Shown piece after piece: positions 1-8,944 of a DNA stretch of 34,947 bases. Location: contig JAEUQD010000358.1 in NCBI GenBank assembly GCA_016789925.1, forward strand, positions 1 through 34,947, given 5' to 3'. The stretch is from Bryobacterales bacterium. Its GTDB lineage: Bacteria; Acidobacteriota; Terriglobia; Bryobacterales; Bryobacteraceae. The stretch's first letter is position 1; the number at the start of each line of letters is the position of its first letter. Both the position numbers and the translations under genes were made by a program. Under the pieces are notes generated by a model. The model saw nothing but the letters and a program-made list of their open reading frames with translations. It searched no databases and was not told the origin of the DNA.

Positions 1-641
1 TCCCCGCGCGCCTTCGGGTCGTCAACCCACGCCTTGTTGATGGGCGTGACGACGGCGCCGGGGCCCACCGCGTTCACCCGAATGCCTTGACCCGCGTATT
101 CAAGCGCGAGTGATTTTGTGAGATTCTCCATGCCCCCTTTACTGATCGAGTAAGGCAGGTACTTGGGTTTGGGGATGATTTCGTGAACGCTCGAGTTGTT
201 CAGGATGACGCCGCCCCCGGGCCGCGAGAGGAAGTGCCGGATGGCCTGGCGCGCACACAGGAACGCACCGCGCAGGTTAACGCCGAGCACCCGATCGAAG
301 TCGCTCATCTCGATGTCTTCGCTCGCCGCGGGTTTCTGAATCCCCGCGTTGTTAACGAGGACGTCGACGCGGCCGAACTCCGTGGTTACCGTTTCGAACA
401 TGGAGGCGACGTCTTCTTCCCTGGCCACGTCGGCCTGCACTACGATGACTTCGGTGCCGGTAGCGCCGTTCATCCGCGCGGCTTCGCGTGCTTTTCTGCG
501 GGTCTCTTCGGCCATTTCCGGTCCCGAGCGATAGTTCACTGCCACGTTTGCGCCCTCGCGCGCAAAGCGGACCGCGATGGCTTGGCCGATACCCGAGCCC
601 GCCCCCGTGATGAGTATGTGTTTGCCTTCAAGTCTGAGCAT
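1..641 (-). CDS. SDR-family oxidoreductase, glucose 1-dehydrogenase-like (3' end beyond window)
   Basis: Reading the minus strand from an ATG at 641 gives an open frame of 213 codons that runs off the window start, so the C-terminus is missing. Classical short-chain dehydrogenase signatures are in order: the Rossmann glycine motif TGAGSGIG (residues 12-19), NNAG (97-100), a catalytic Ser at 150/151, and YSISK giving Tyr164 and Lys168. The overall pattern, including the GPG segment after the active site, resembles glucose 1-dehydrogenases that oxidise glucose with NAD(P) to gluconolactone; substrate cannot be proved from sequence. The start is supported by GGAG about 6 nt upstream. It is co-oriented with the phosphoketolase operon but about 550 bp beyond ackA, so it probably has its own promoter. 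Sure of SDR, moderately sure of glucose dehydrogenase. Confidence 0.85.
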   Translation of the reverse strand, partial: MLRLEGKHILITGAGSGIGQAIAVRFAREGANVAVNYRSGPEMAEETRRKAREAARMNGATGTEVIVVQADVAREEDVASMFETVTTEFGRVDVLVNNAGIQKPAASEDIEMSDFDRVLGVNLRGAFLCARQAIRHFLSRPGGGVILNNSSVHEIIPKPKYLPYSISKGGMENLTKSLALEYAGQGIRVNAVGPGAVVTPINKAWVDDPKARG

Positions 642-1188
642 ATGGTCTCCAGGTGGCATTTCGATTCACTCGCGAGATCCCGACATGGCGGACGGTTATT
701 CCCGGCCGTGCCCGTCCGAATAACTTGCACTCGATGCGACATATGACGGGTAGGAGACGAAGTTTCTTAAGTAACGCTTCGCAGTGCCCTCGTCTTTCCC
801 AGTCGCGAACCCACGTGAGTGTAGGGACTTCTGTAGGGACACTCCTTCAAATCTGAGCAAAAGAGGGGTCGTCCTGCCTATCGGTGTCGCCGATCATCAG
901 AAAACGTAGCTTTCCGGGCATTGCGCCGGTATGGGCACTGCAACATCATCCGCGCCGGTACGGGCACTGTCGCTCAGACGCACCGCTGTTTCCCAACCCG
1001 CGGAGAGAGCGGTATTCCATCGCTGCGTTCTCGGCGGCATTCCTTTGCGGGTCTTCGGCCTCTGCCGTGGTGTGAACAGAATGTCGACGTCAGCGCGAAG
1101 TCGCCGTTCCAGCCCGCGCATCTTGGACATGTCGGACTGGCCAGCCCGCAGCGCTACCTCCAATTGACTCGGGGCCTCATGGGCGAAA
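642..1188. other. intergenic stretch without a convincing gene
   Basis: About 550 bp between the end of ackA and the start of the SDR gene. Short open frames on both strands here show no recognisable domain and no good ribosome binding site. It should hold the promoter of the SDR gene. The only structure noticed is an imperfect 18-bp direct repeat, listed separately. Confidence 0.6.
923..969. repeat. imperfect 18-bp direct repeat
   Basis: The 18-mer at 923-940 (gcgccggtatgggcactg) recurs at 952-969 with one mismatch, a 29-bp period. It lies about 290 bp upstream of the SDR start. It could be a tandem operator or simply a local duplication. Confidence 0.6.
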
Positions 1189-2502
1189 TCACCGGACGGC
1201 AGCCCTGTCCGTCTGGCTGATGGATCCAACGCCGGCAGGGCTGTTCCTTTCCAGAAGCGCTTCCCTTAACTCAGCGCAGCGGGTGCCTGCGTCCAAGGTA
1301 ACCGGCTCAGGCTTTCCCGCGACCAGATCAAAGACGATCCTTGCTATCATCACCTCCTCATCCGTCGGTATCACATGCACCGCAACGCGGGAACCGGATC
1401 CGGAAATCAAGCCGGCGGTTTTTGTAAATTTGCTGTTGCGGGCACGATCGAGTCGAATGCCCAGGTACTGAAGTCCTTCGCATATTCCGCCGCGCGCTTC
1501 TGGCGAGTGCTCTCCAATACCTCCCGAAAAGACGAGAGTCTCGAGCCCGCCAAGCGCGGCCGTGTAAGCGCCGATCCACTTCTTGGCTTGGTAGCAGAAA
1601 AGGTCGAAGGCCTCCCGCGCAGATTCGTCATGCGCGCGGCGCGCGATCAGTTCGCGCATGTCCGAGGTTGAATTCGAGACGCCGGCCAATCCGCAACTGT
1701 GGCTGACGAATTCATCCAGTTGCTCCGGCGTCCACTTCTCGCTACGCATGAGATAGACAAGCAAACCCGGATCCAGATCGCCGGGTCGAGTGCCCATGGT
1801 CAGACCCGAAGTGGGCGTGAACGCCATGCTGGTATCCACCGGCGAGCCGTGATGCAGGGCGGTCAGGCTGGCACCCGAGCCGAGGTGTGCCAGAATCACT
1901 CGTCCATCAGCCGCTGCGCCCGCGATTCGACGCAATTCCTCCAGTAGGTAAGCATACGAAAGACCATGAAAACCAAGGCGTCGAATGCCGGCGTCAAAGT
2001 AGCGGCGGGGAATAGGCAGAATCTGCGCGACTCGCGGAAGGAGCCGGTGGAACACCGTGTCGAAGCACGCGACCTGGATGACACCAGGCAGGCGTTGCCC
2101 GAAGGCTTCGATCAGCGCAATTTCGCGGGGCAGGTGCGCAAGATCGAGCGGTTGCGTTCGGCGAAGTTCCTGGAGCAGATCGGAGGTGACGACCTGGTGC
2201 CGGTCCAGCCGCACGCCGCCGTGTACGATGCGATGCCCGATGGCCTGGAACTTTTCGTTGCCGGCCCAACCCACGATCCAGTCGATGAGGCTGTGGGCTG
2301 CCTGGCCATGATCGGATGCGCGGATGGCGACCCGATGCGTTTCCGCCTTGGACATGTCCGTCCTCACGGACAGTGTTGTGTCCGCCCGCGCGATTCCGTC
2401 AATCTGCCCCGTCAGAATGCGTTGCGGCGCATCGCTCCACGAGAAAGCCGCAAACTTAATGGTGGACGAACCTCCGTTGATCGTGAGAATGGTGTCGCCC
2501 AC
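1189..2502 (-). CDS. ackA: acetate kinase
   Basis: 437-residue ASKHA-fold kinase that would convert acetyl phosphate plus ADP to acetate plus ATP, taking the acetyl phosphate made by the phosphoketolase in the same operon. Visible signatures are the N-terminal phosphate motif NGGSSTIKF, IGHRIVHGG, the FHG active-site segment, VDTSMAFTPTSGL followed by MGTRPGDLDPG, and FSGGIGEHS near the C-terminus. It departs from textbook AckA in having FHGLSY instead of FHGTSH and NGGSST instead of N(A/S)GSSS, as in acetate/propionate kinases often linked to phosphoketolase. It starts with GTG, only 3 nt after the tal stop, so translation is probably coupled to tal. It is longer than the usual roughly 400 residues because of a C-terminal tail of about 35 residues without a known motif. 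Last gene of the operon. Confidence 0.93.
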   Translation of the reverse strand: MGDTILTINGGSSTIKFAAFSWSDAPQRILTGQIDGIARADTTLSVRTDMSKAETHRVAIRASDHGQAAHSLIDWIVGWAGNEKFQAIGHRIVHGGVRLDRHQVVTSDLLQELRRTQPLDLAHLPREIALIEAFGQRLPGVIQVACFDTVFHRLLPRVAQILPIPRRYFDAGIRRLGFHGLSYAYLLEELRRIAGAAADGRVILAHLGSGASLTALHHGSPVDTSMAFTPTSGLTMGTRPGDLDPGLLVYLMRSEKWTPEQLDEFVSHSCGLAGVSNSTSDMRELIARRAHDESAREAFDLFCYQAKKWIGAYTAALGGLETLVFSGGIGEHSPEARGGICEGLQYLGIRLDRARNSKFTKTAGLISGSGSRVAVHVIPTDEEVMIARIVFDLVAGKPEPVTLDAGTRCAELREALLERNSPAGVGSISQTDRAAVR

Positions 2503-2505
2503 GAC

Positions 2506-3477
2506 TCAACCGACCTTTGCGGCCACGTGCGACAGCGCGTACTCCTGGAGTTTGCGGGCATCGCTATGGAACTTGCGGATTCCTTCCGCCAGCTTGTCAG
2601 TAGCCATCGCATCTTCGTTGTGCATCCAGCGGAAGGTCATTTCGTCCAGGTGCAAGCGGTCCCCCGCCGACGACTTGGCTGTCGCCGCATTAAGCTGTGG
2701 TTCGACCGTTCCGTGCGTGCGCTCGAGCTGTTCCAGGATGTCCGGACTGATCGTGAGCAAGTCCGATCCCGCCAGGCGCACCACCTGATTCACGTTCCGA
2801 AAACTCGCACCCATCACCTGCGTCCTGTAATCGAATTTCTTGTAGTAGTTGTAAATCCGAGTGACGGACGCGACGCCCGGATCCTCGTGCGGCGGGATTT
2901 CCGCGCCGCCTCGTTCCTTCTTGTGCCAGTCGTAGATGCGGCCCACGAATGGCGAGATTAACGTTACCTGGGCCTCGGCGCAGGCCACCGCTTGCGCAAA
3001 GCTGAACAGCAGCGTCAGGTTGCAGTGGATGCCTTCGCGCTCGAGGCGCTCGGCCGCACGAATCCCTTCCCATGTGCTCGCGATCTTGATCAGCACGCGT
3101 TCGCGCGATATGCCGTTGGCCTCGTACAGCGACACCAACTTCCGAGCTTTTGCGATCGTTCCCTCAGTATCGAAACTCAGCCGCGCGGCAACTTCCGTCG
3201 AAACCCGGCCCGGAACCACTCTCAGGATCTCGCACCCGAAGAGCACAAACAGGCGGTCGATCAGTTCTTCGGCCATCTCCTCGTGCGTGCCGCCGCGCTG
3301 CATCGCGAGGTCCGCCGCCGCATCCACCAGCCGCCGGTAGCTTGACATTTGGGCAGCATGATAGAGAAGCGAGGGGTTGGTGGTTGCGTCTTGCGGCCGG
3401 TATTGCGAAATGACGTTGATGTCCCCGGTATCCGCAACCACTGTCGTGTATTGCTTGAGAGACTCCAGTAGCGTCAT
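2506..3477 (-). CDS. tal: transaldolase (TalB type)
   Basis: 323 residues, close to the usual TalB length. It transfers a dihydroxyacetone unit between sedoheptulose 7-phosphate/fructose 6-phosphate and erythrose 4-phosphate/glyceraldehyde 3-phosphate. The N-terminus matches TalB closely ([12 protein letters not shown], then DATTNPSLL), the Schiff-base lysine lies in [12 protein letters not shown], and the barrel continues with [12 protein letters not shown] and [17 protein letters not shown] about 6 nt before the ATG supports the start. It is fourth in the xfp-tkt-rpiB-tal-ackA operon, 27 bp after rpiB, and supplies the carbon shuffling that regenerates phosphoketolase substrates. No anomaly seen. 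Confidence 0.95.
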   Translation of the reverse strand: MTLLESLKQYTTVVADTGDINVISQYRPQDATTNPSLLYHAAQMSSYRRLVDAAADLAMQRGGTHEEMAEELIDRLFVLFGCEILRVVPGRVSTEVAARLSFDTEGTIAKARKLVSLYEANGISRERVLIKIASTWEGIRAAERLEREGIHCNLTLLFSFAQAVACAEAQVTLISPFVGRIYDWHKKERGGAEIPPHEDPGVASVTRIYNYYKKFDYRTQVMGASFRNVNQVVRLAGSDLLTISPDILEQLERTHGTVEPQLNAATAKSSAGDRLHLDEMTFRWMHNEDAMATDKLAEGIRKFHSDARKLQEYALSHVAAKVG

Positions 3478-3504
3478 TCTAATCTCCTTGGTTTCGATCC
3501 AACT

Positions 3505-3969
3505 TCACGGTCGCGGTTGGGGCAAGGCCTTCTCCGTTTGCTCGACCTTTGCCAGCCGCCGGCGGTGCCGCTCGGCTCCGCTGAATTGCGCGTTCAGGAA
3601 ACTCTGGACGCAATCCCAGGCAACGGCGGCCCCCGTAGTCCGGCCGCCCAGGCACAACACATTCATGTTGTCGTCCTCGACGCCCTGCCGCGCCGAAAAA
3701 TTGTCGTGAATCAGCGCGGCACGGACGCCAGCGACCTTATTCGCGGCAACTGAAGCACCAACGCCGCTTCCGCAAACCAGAATGCCCCGGTCCACCTGCC
3801 CCTCCGCGACCGCGAGCGCCACCGGGATCGCAAAATCCGGGTAGTCGTCGTCGGGATCGAATACCCTGTTTCCCAAATCAGCCACATGGTGCCCCGCCTG
3901 GGTAAGCAGAGCCGCCAGTTGACTCTTCATCTCAAAGCCGCCGTGATCGGCGCCAATTGCGACTCTCAT
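3505..3969 (-). CDS. rpiB: ribose-5-phosphate isomerase B
   Basis: 154-residue RpiB/LacAB-type isomerase interconverting ribulose 5-phosphate and ribose 5-phosphate. The start MRVAIGADHGGFEMK is diagnostic, the catalytic Cys is in GILVCGSGVG, the family's HDNFSAR motif is present, and NVLCLGGRTTG follows. The last 15 or so residues, rich in Arg and Lys, are a non-conserved tail. A strong AAGGAAGGGA stretch just before the ATG supports the start. It lies 15 bp after tkt and 27 bp before tal. In this operon it would balance pentose phosphates for transketolase. Confidence 0.95.
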   Translation of the reverse strand: MRVAIGADHGGFEMKSQLAALLTQAGHHVADLGNRVFDPDDDYPDFAIPVALAVAEGQVDRGILVCGSGVGASVAANKVAGVRAALIHDNFSARQGVEDDNMNVLCLGGRTTGAAVAWDCVQSFLNAQFSGAERHRRRLAKVEQTEKALPQPRP

Positions 3970-3984
3970 CAGTTCCCTTCCTTG

Positions 3985-6084
3985 TCAGGCTGAGACACGA
4001 TGCCTCGCGATCTGGCTCTTGGCCGCGGCAACGACGTTCTCGACGCTGAAGCCGAATTTCTTCAGTAGTTGCTTGATGGGCGCCGATGCCCCGAAGCTTT
4101 CGATACAGAGGTTGTGGCCATCGCAGCCTGTGTACTTACTCCACCCGAAATCGGATGCGACCTCGACGGAGACGCGTGCCTTCACGGCAGGTGGCAGCAC
4201 GAACTCCCGGTACGCCTGATCCTGGTCGTCGAACAGTTCCCAGGAAGGCATGCTGACTACCCTGGCCCGCACCCCCTCACTTATTAATCGCTCGTAAGCT
4301 TCCACGCACAGGGAAACCTCGCTGCCTGTGCCGATCAGGATGACTTCAGGATTGTAGCCCGGAGCGTCCGCCAACACATAAGCGCCGCGCGCCAACCCCG
4401 AGGCGGGAGCATACTTCGTCCGGTCCAGAGTCGGCACGGCTTGCCGGGTGAGGATCAGCACAGCAGGCTCGTGATGCAATTGCAGAATCACTTTCCACGC
4501 CTCCCGCACTTCGTTCGCATCGCATGGCCGGATCGTGACAACGCCCGGAATCGATCGCAAGTTCGCAAGTTGCTCGATCGGCTGGTGCGTTGGACCGTCC
4601 TCTCCGACTCCGATGGAATCGTGCGTGAACACGTAAATGGCGGGCAGTTCCATCAGCGCGCTCAATCGCAAGGCGCCCCGCAGGTAATCGGCGAAGATGA
4701 GGAAGCCGGAGCCGAAGGGCCGAACCTTTACCAAGCTCATGCCGTTCAGAATGGCGCTCATGGCGTGTTCTCGGATGCCGAAGTGGAGGTTGCGCCCGGC
4801 GTAGTTGTCAGCCGAGAAGTCGTCTGCGCCCTCGAACGTAAGGCGCGTTTTCGTCGAGGGAGCGAGATCGGCGGAGCCGCCGATCAGCCACGGTATCTCT
4901 TTCGCGGCCGCGTTCAGAACTTTGGCTGAGGATTCACGCGTGGCCAGGCCCTTAGCGTCGGCGGGAAACTCCGGAAGGTGCATGTCCCACCCTTCCGGGA
5001 GCTGGCGATGCTGCATTCTGTACAGTTCATCCGCGAGTTCGGGATACTCCTTCCGGTACGCTGCAATCCGCTCGAACCAAGCGTCCCGGAGTTCCTTTCC
5101 GCATCTCCCGACGCCCCGCCGGAAGTGCTCGTAAACTCCGTCAGGCACGTAGAACTTCTTATCCTCCGGCCAGCCGTAGTTTCGCTTCGCAAGCTGAATC
5201 TCCGCCTCGCCGAGCGGTTCGCCGTGCGCACCGCTAGTGTCCTGCTTGTGTGGCGCGCCGTAGCCGATGTGGCTGTCCACAATGATCAACGTCGGACGGT
5301 CGTGCGTGTTCCGAAAGGTTCGCAACGCCCGCACAAGCATATCTAAGTCGTTCGCGTCGCCCACGTGTGTGACGTTCCAGCCGTAGGCCAGGAAGCGCGT
5401 CGCGACGTCCTCGCTGAATGCGAGCGCGGTATTGCCTTCAATGGTGATGTGGTTGTTGTCGTAAATCCAGCACAGGTTCGAAAGCCGCAGGTGCCCCGCC
5501 AGCGACGCCGCCTCGCTCGAGATGCCTTCCATCATGCAGCCGTCGCCGCAAAGCGCATACACGTCGAAGTCGAAAAGGTCGAACCCCGGTCTGTTGTAGC
5601 GCGCCGCCAGCCATTGCCGCGCAATTGCCATCCCAACGCTCGTCGCCACGCCTTGGCCTAGCGGCCCGGTAGTGGTTTCCACTCCCGACGTCCAGCGGTA
5701 CTCCGGATGTCCCGGGCAGCGGCTGTCCAACTGGCGGAACGCCTTCAGCGCCTCCAGCGGCACTGAGACTTCTCCGAGCCTCTCGTAGTCCTTGCTCACC
5801 GCGCGTACTTCGGTAAGGTGCAGGAGTGAATACAGCAGCATGGAGGCATGCCCGGCCGAGAGAACGAAGCGGTCGCGATTCGGCCACATCGGGTCGGATG
5901 GATCGAACCGAAGAAACTCCTGCCAGAGGCAGTAAACCACCGGCGCCAATGCCATGGGCGTTCCCGGATGCCCCGAATTAGCGGCCTGCACCGCATCCAT
6001 GGAGAGTGTCCGGATAGTGTTGATGCAGGTCAGATCAATCGATTGACGGACCAGCGGACCTTGTGCAATCGTCGCTGTGTTCAT
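3985..6084 (-). CDS. tkt: transketolase
   Basis: ThDP-dependent transketolase of 699 residues, moving two-carbon ketol units between xylulose 5-phosphate/fructose 6-phosphate and aldose phosphates. Motifs in order: SGHPGTPMALAP near residue 35, the ThDP/Mg motif CGDGCMMEG with DNNHITIEG, the catalytic Glu context HFGIREHAMSA, and DSIGVGEDGPTHQPIEQL. The frame is open further upstream to 6123, but that start would overlap the xfp stop; the ATG at 6084 has GGAG 6 nt upstream and gives the usual N-terminus, so it is preferred. It sits 17 bp after xfp and 15 bp before rpiB. Confidence 0.95.
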   Translation of the reverse strand: MNTATIAQGPLVRQSIDLTCINTIRTLSMDAVQAANSGHPGTPMALAPVVYCLWQEFLRFDPSDPMWPNRDRFVLSAGHASMLLYSLLHLTEVRAVSKDYERLGEVSVPLEALKAFRQLDSRCPGHPEYRWTSGVETTTGPLGQGVATSVGMAIARQWLAARYNRPGFDLFDFDVYALCGDGCMMEGISSEAASLAGHLRLSNLCWIYDNNHITIEGNTALAFSEDVATRFLAYGWNVTHVGDANDLDMLVRALRTFRNTHDRPTLIIVDSHIGYGAPHKQDTSGAHGEPLGEAEIQLAKRNYGWPEDKKFYVPDGVYEHFRRGVGRCGKELRDAWFERIAAYRKEYPELADELYRMQHRQLPEGWDMHLPEFPADAKGLATRESSAKVLNAAAKEIPWLIGGSADLAPSTKTRLTFEGADDFSADNYAGRNLHFGIREHAMSAILNGMSLVKVRPFGSGFLIFADYLRGALRLSALMELPAIYVFTHDSIGVGEDGPTHQPIEQLANLRSIPGVVTIRPCDANEVREAWKVILQLHHEPAVLILTRQAVPTLDRTKYAPASGLARGAYVLADAPGYNPEVILIGTGSEVSLCVEAYERLISEGVRARVVSMPSWELFDDQDQAYREFVLPPAVKARVSVEVASDFGWSKYTGCDGHNLCIESFGASAPIKQLLKKFGFSVENVVAAAKSQIARHRVSA

Positions 6085-6101
6085 GCAAGCTCCATCTCGT
6101 T

Positions 6102-8534
6102 TCACGCCGCCGGCCAGCGCCATCCCGTGATTTCAGGCGGATCGATGCCGTGCTGATAGGCGTAGGCGCGGCAAGCAATCTGCCGGTTGCGGAACTTCTC
6201 CTTGGCATGTCCCCCGATGCGCTGCAGCATGGGAACCCGGTCGATGGCGTCAATCGCCAGGCTGAAGCGATCGATCTCGTTGTTAATCGCCAGTTCCATC
6301 GGCGTGTTGATGTTGCCCTTCTCCTTGTAGCCACGCACATGCAGATTCTTATGGTTGGTGCGGCGGTAGGTCAGCCGGTGAATCAGCCAGGGATAGCCGT
6401 GGAAGTTGAAGATGATCGGCTTATCGGTAGTGAAAAGGGAGTCGAAGTCCCGATCGGAAAGACCGTGAGGATGTTCCTTCGTAGGCTGCAGCTTGAACAG
6501 ATTCACCAGGTTGATGTAGCGAATCTTCAGGTCGGGGAACTCGTCGCGCAGCAGGACAATGGCCGCCAATGCTTCCTGGGTCGGAATGTCGCCCGCCGAA
6601 GCCATCACCAGGTCTGGTTCGCATCCCTGGTCGTTGCACGCCCAGTCCCATATGCCGATTCCTTTCGTGCAGTGCTCGATCGCCGACGGCATGTCCAGAT
6701 ACTGGAGGTGCATTTGCTTGTCTGAAACGATGACGTTGACATAGTTCTCGCTACTCAGGCAATGGTCGGCCACCGACAACAGGCAGTTCACGTCGGGCGG
6801 CAAGTAGATACGCGTCACGGCCGCGCTCTTGTTCAAGACCACATCCAGAAAACCTGGGTCCTGGTGTGTGAAGCCATTGTGATCCTGCCTCCACACGGTT
6901 GAGGTGATTAGGATATTGAGGGAGGAAATCGGGCGACGCCACGAAAGTTGGTTGCAGATCGACAGCCATTTTGCGTGTTGATTGAACATCGAGTCTACTA
7001 CGTGAACGAATGCTTCATAGGTCGAGAAGAAACCGTTGCGCCCCGTGAGCAAATAACCTTCGAGCATGCCCTGCATGGTATGTTCGCTCAGCATCTCGAT
7101 CACCCGCCCGTCGGGGGATAACTCGCTGCCATCCCGGTCTTCCGGGAAGTAATCGGCGATCCAAAATTTCTTGGAGACCTCGTAGACAGCGTGAAGTTTG
7201 TTCGATGTATTTTCGTCCGGACTGAAGATCCGGAAATTCTTCATGTTCAGCTTCATGACGTCGCGCAGGAAGTTTCCAAGGGGCGGCACGTTTTCGGCCT
7301 CAATCGTGCCGGGGCGATCTACCTTCAGGGCGTAATCCGTGAACGAAGGCAGGCGCAAGCCCTTCTTGAGCAGTCCGCCGTTCGCATGTGGACTGGCGCT
7401 CATTCGCCGCGTGCCTGCGGGCGCCAGAGCCTTCAGTTCAGGTCGAAGTGTTCCGTTCGCGTCGAAGAGTTCCTCCGGTCGCTGATTCCGTATCCATTTC
7501 TCGAGCACAGCTAACTGTTCGGGGTTCTTCTTGACTCCCGCAAGAGGTACCTGGTGAGCGCGCCAGGATCCTTCCAGCCGGTGTCCGCCGACTTGCTCGG
7601 GCGCGCCCCATCCTTTTGGTGAGCGAAGCACAATCATGGGCCAGCGAGGTCTATCTGCCACTCCAGTCCGCCGGCATTCCTGCTGATGGCGGCGGATCTC
7701 GCCGATACAGTGTTCGACTGTGGCAGCCATTGCCTGATGCATGCTGTCCGGATCCGAACCTTCGACGAAGTATGGCGTCCAGCCATATCCTTTGAAGAGG
7801 TCCTCCAGTTCCTGGTGGCTGATGCGCGCGAGCAGGGTGGGGTTGTTGATCTTGTACCCGTTGAGATGCAGAACTGGGAGAACGGCGCCGTCGCGAATCG
7901 GATTCAGGAATTTGCTGATGTGCCACGAGGTCGCCAGCGGCCCCGTCTCGCTCTCACCGTCGCCCACCACCGCGGCCACGATCAGTTCCGGATTGTCGAA
8001 TGCCGCGCCGCAGGCATGGGACAGCACATAGCCCAACTCACCGCCTTCATGAATTGAGCCTGGCGTTTCCGGAGTGCAGTGGCTGCCGATGCCGCCTGGA
8101 AACGAAAATTGTTTGAAGAACTCGCGCATTCCGCGCTCGTCCTCGGTTTTGTCCGGGTAAACCTCCGAGTAAGTACCCTCGAGATAGACCGGCGCCAGCA
8201 CTCCAGGCGCGCCATGACCGGGCCCAGCCATGAAGATCATGTCGAGGTCGAACTTCTTGATCAGCCGGTTCAAGTGAATGTAGATGAACGACAGACCGGG
8301 GCTCGCGCCCCAGTGTCCGAGCAGCCGGTTCTTGATGTGCTCAGGTTTCAGAGGTGTAGTGAGCAGCGGATTGTCCTGGAGATAGATCATCCCAAGCGCC
8401 AGGTAATTGCAGGCCCGCCAATAGGCGTCGGTTTTCTGTAGCTCGTCCGTCGAAAGGGGAGAACCCTGGACGGTGGATCTCGCCTCGCCATAAGCGCTCA
8501 GCGAGTTGCTCAATACTTGGTCGGTTTGTATCAT
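6102..8534 (-). CDS. xfp: phosphoketolase (xylulose-5-P / fructose-6-P)
   Basis: 810-residue XFP-family ThDP enzyme that splits xylulose 5-phosphate or fructose 6-phosphate with phosphate into acetyl phosphate plus glyceraldehyde 3-phosphate or erythrose 4-phosphate. Hallmarks: [44 protein letters not shown], the ThDP motif [14 protein letters not shown] around residue 190 followed by [10 protein letters not shown], and a C-terminal domain with [14 protein letters not shown]. The frame stays open to 8909, but those 125 extra residues look unlike the family; the ATG at 8534 has AGAGGAG 5 nt upstream and gives normal length. First gene of the operon with tkt, rpiB, tal and ackA. Single versus dual substrate specificity cannot be told from sequence. 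Confidence 0.96.
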   Translation of the reverse strand: MIQTDQVLSNSLSAYGEARSTVQGSPLSTDELQKTDAYWRACNYLALGMIYLQDNPLLTTPLKPEHIKNRLLGHWGASPGLSFIYIHLNRLIKKFDLDMIFMAGPGHGAPGVLAPVYLEGTYSEVYPDKTEDERGMREFFKQFSFPGGIGSHCTPETPGSIHEGGELGYVLSHACGAAFDNPELIVAAVVGDGESETGPLATSWHISKFLNPIRDGAVLPVLHLNGYKINNPTLLARISHQELEDLFKGYGWTPYFVEGSDPDSMHQAMAATVEHCIGEIRRHQQECRRTGVADRPRWPMIVLRSPKGWGAPEQVGGHRLEGSWRAHQVPLAGVKKNPEQLAVLEKWIRNQRPEELFDANGTLRPELKALAPAGTRRMSASPHANGGLLKKGLRLPSFTDYALKVDRPGTIEAENVPPLGNFLRDVMKLNMKNFRIFSPDENTSNKLHAVYEVSKKFWIADYFPEDRDGSELSPDGRVIEMLSEHTMQGMLEGYLLTGRNGFFSTYEAFVHVVDSMFNQHAKWLSICNQLSWRRPISSLNILITSTVWRQDHNGFTHQDPGFLDVVLNKSAAVTRIYLPPDVNCLLSVADHCLSSENYVNVIVSDKQMHLQYLDMPSAIEHCTKGIGIWDWACNDQGCEPDLVMASAGDIPTQEALAAIVLLRDEFPDLKIRYINLVNLFKLQPTKEHPHGLSDRDFDSLFTTDKPIIFNFHGYPWLIHRLTYRRTNHKNLHVRGYKEKGNINTPMELAINNEIDRFSLAIDAIDRVPMLQRIGGHAKEKFRNRQIACRAYAYQHGIDPPEITGWRWPAA

Positions 8535-8571
8535 ACACTCCTCTTTCGATATTCGATCCATGCAAGCCACG

Positions 8572-8585
8572 TGCCAGCGCTGGCA
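8572..8585. promoter_or_regulatory. 14-bp perfect palindrome upstream of xfp
   Basis: TGCCAGCGCTGGCA is a perfect palindrome whose edge lies 37 bp upstream of the xfp ATG. The position and dyad symmetry fit an operator for a dimeric repressor or the base of a leader structure; no regulator can be named. Confidence 0.4.
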
Positions 8586-8718
8586 ATGGTCCCGGTCTCT
8601 ACGCGGCTGGCCACTGCGATTCAGTTGCGCTATCGAAGCAGCCATAGCAAGAGTTGCACGCCGCGATCCAGCTCGCAGCCACTGCGCATCAACAGGATAC
8701 GAATGCGGATCGGCACCT

Positions 8719-8748
8719 GCCGAATCAAGTGCCGAAACGTTCGCCGAA
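8719..8748. repeat. three GCCGAA repeats at exact 12-bp spacing
   Basis: GCCGAA occurs at 8719-8724, 8731-8736 and 8743-8748, each preceded by T or C. The exact 12-bp period (slightly over one helical turn) fits iterated binding sites of one protein along nearly one face of DNA, about 190-215 bp upstream of the xfp start. Confidence 0.4.
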
Positions 8749-8751
8749 GTG

Positions 8752-8772
8752 CCACTGGGCGCTTCCCAGTGG
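8752..8772. promoter_or_regulatory. inverted repeat, 8-bp arms, 5-nt loop
   Basis: CCACTGGG (8752-8759) pairs with CCCAGTGG (8765-8772) around a CGCTT loop. It starts 3 bp after the triple GCCGAA repeat. No T-run follows on either strand, so a terminator is unlikely. Confidence 0.4.
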
Positions 8773-8944
8773 AACCCAGGATCCACGATACCGGAGTCGC
8801 TGTGAAGCACTAAGTGGACGCGGTAGATAAGAAGGGGGAAGCGAAAGACTGCTCGCAAGCTTTCGTTTGGGCAGCAACGTGCTTCCCTGTTGAACGGCCC
8901 TCTCTTCACTGAATGTGAGGGAGCCTCGCTCTGAAAGGGATCCT

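Larger units (their letters stand above)
8535..8944. promoter_or_regulatory. divergent upstream region of xfp operon and small membrane-protein gene
   Basis: 410 bp between two divergently oriented starts, with no convincing gene. It must contain the promoter of the xfp operon. Three ordered elements are visible: a 14-bp perfect palindrome near xfp, a triple GCCGAA repeat at 12-bp phase, and an adjoining 8-bp-stem hairpin. I did not identify convincing -35/-10 boxes. Confidence 0.55.

Noticed and set aside
897-1229. 110-codon minus-strand open frame overlapping the ackA 3' end
   Set aside because: No domain, no ribosome binding site, and it overlaps ackA in another frame.
1966-2961. Long plus-strand open frame (331 codons) antisense to tal and ackA
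   Set aside because: Lies wholly over two well-identified minus-strand genes; no domain and no ribosome binding site. Shadow of high-GC coding sequence.
8535-8909. N-terminal extension of the phosphoketolase frame by 125 codons
   Set aside because: The residues do not resemble the family, and a strong AGAGGAG precedes the ATG at 8534.
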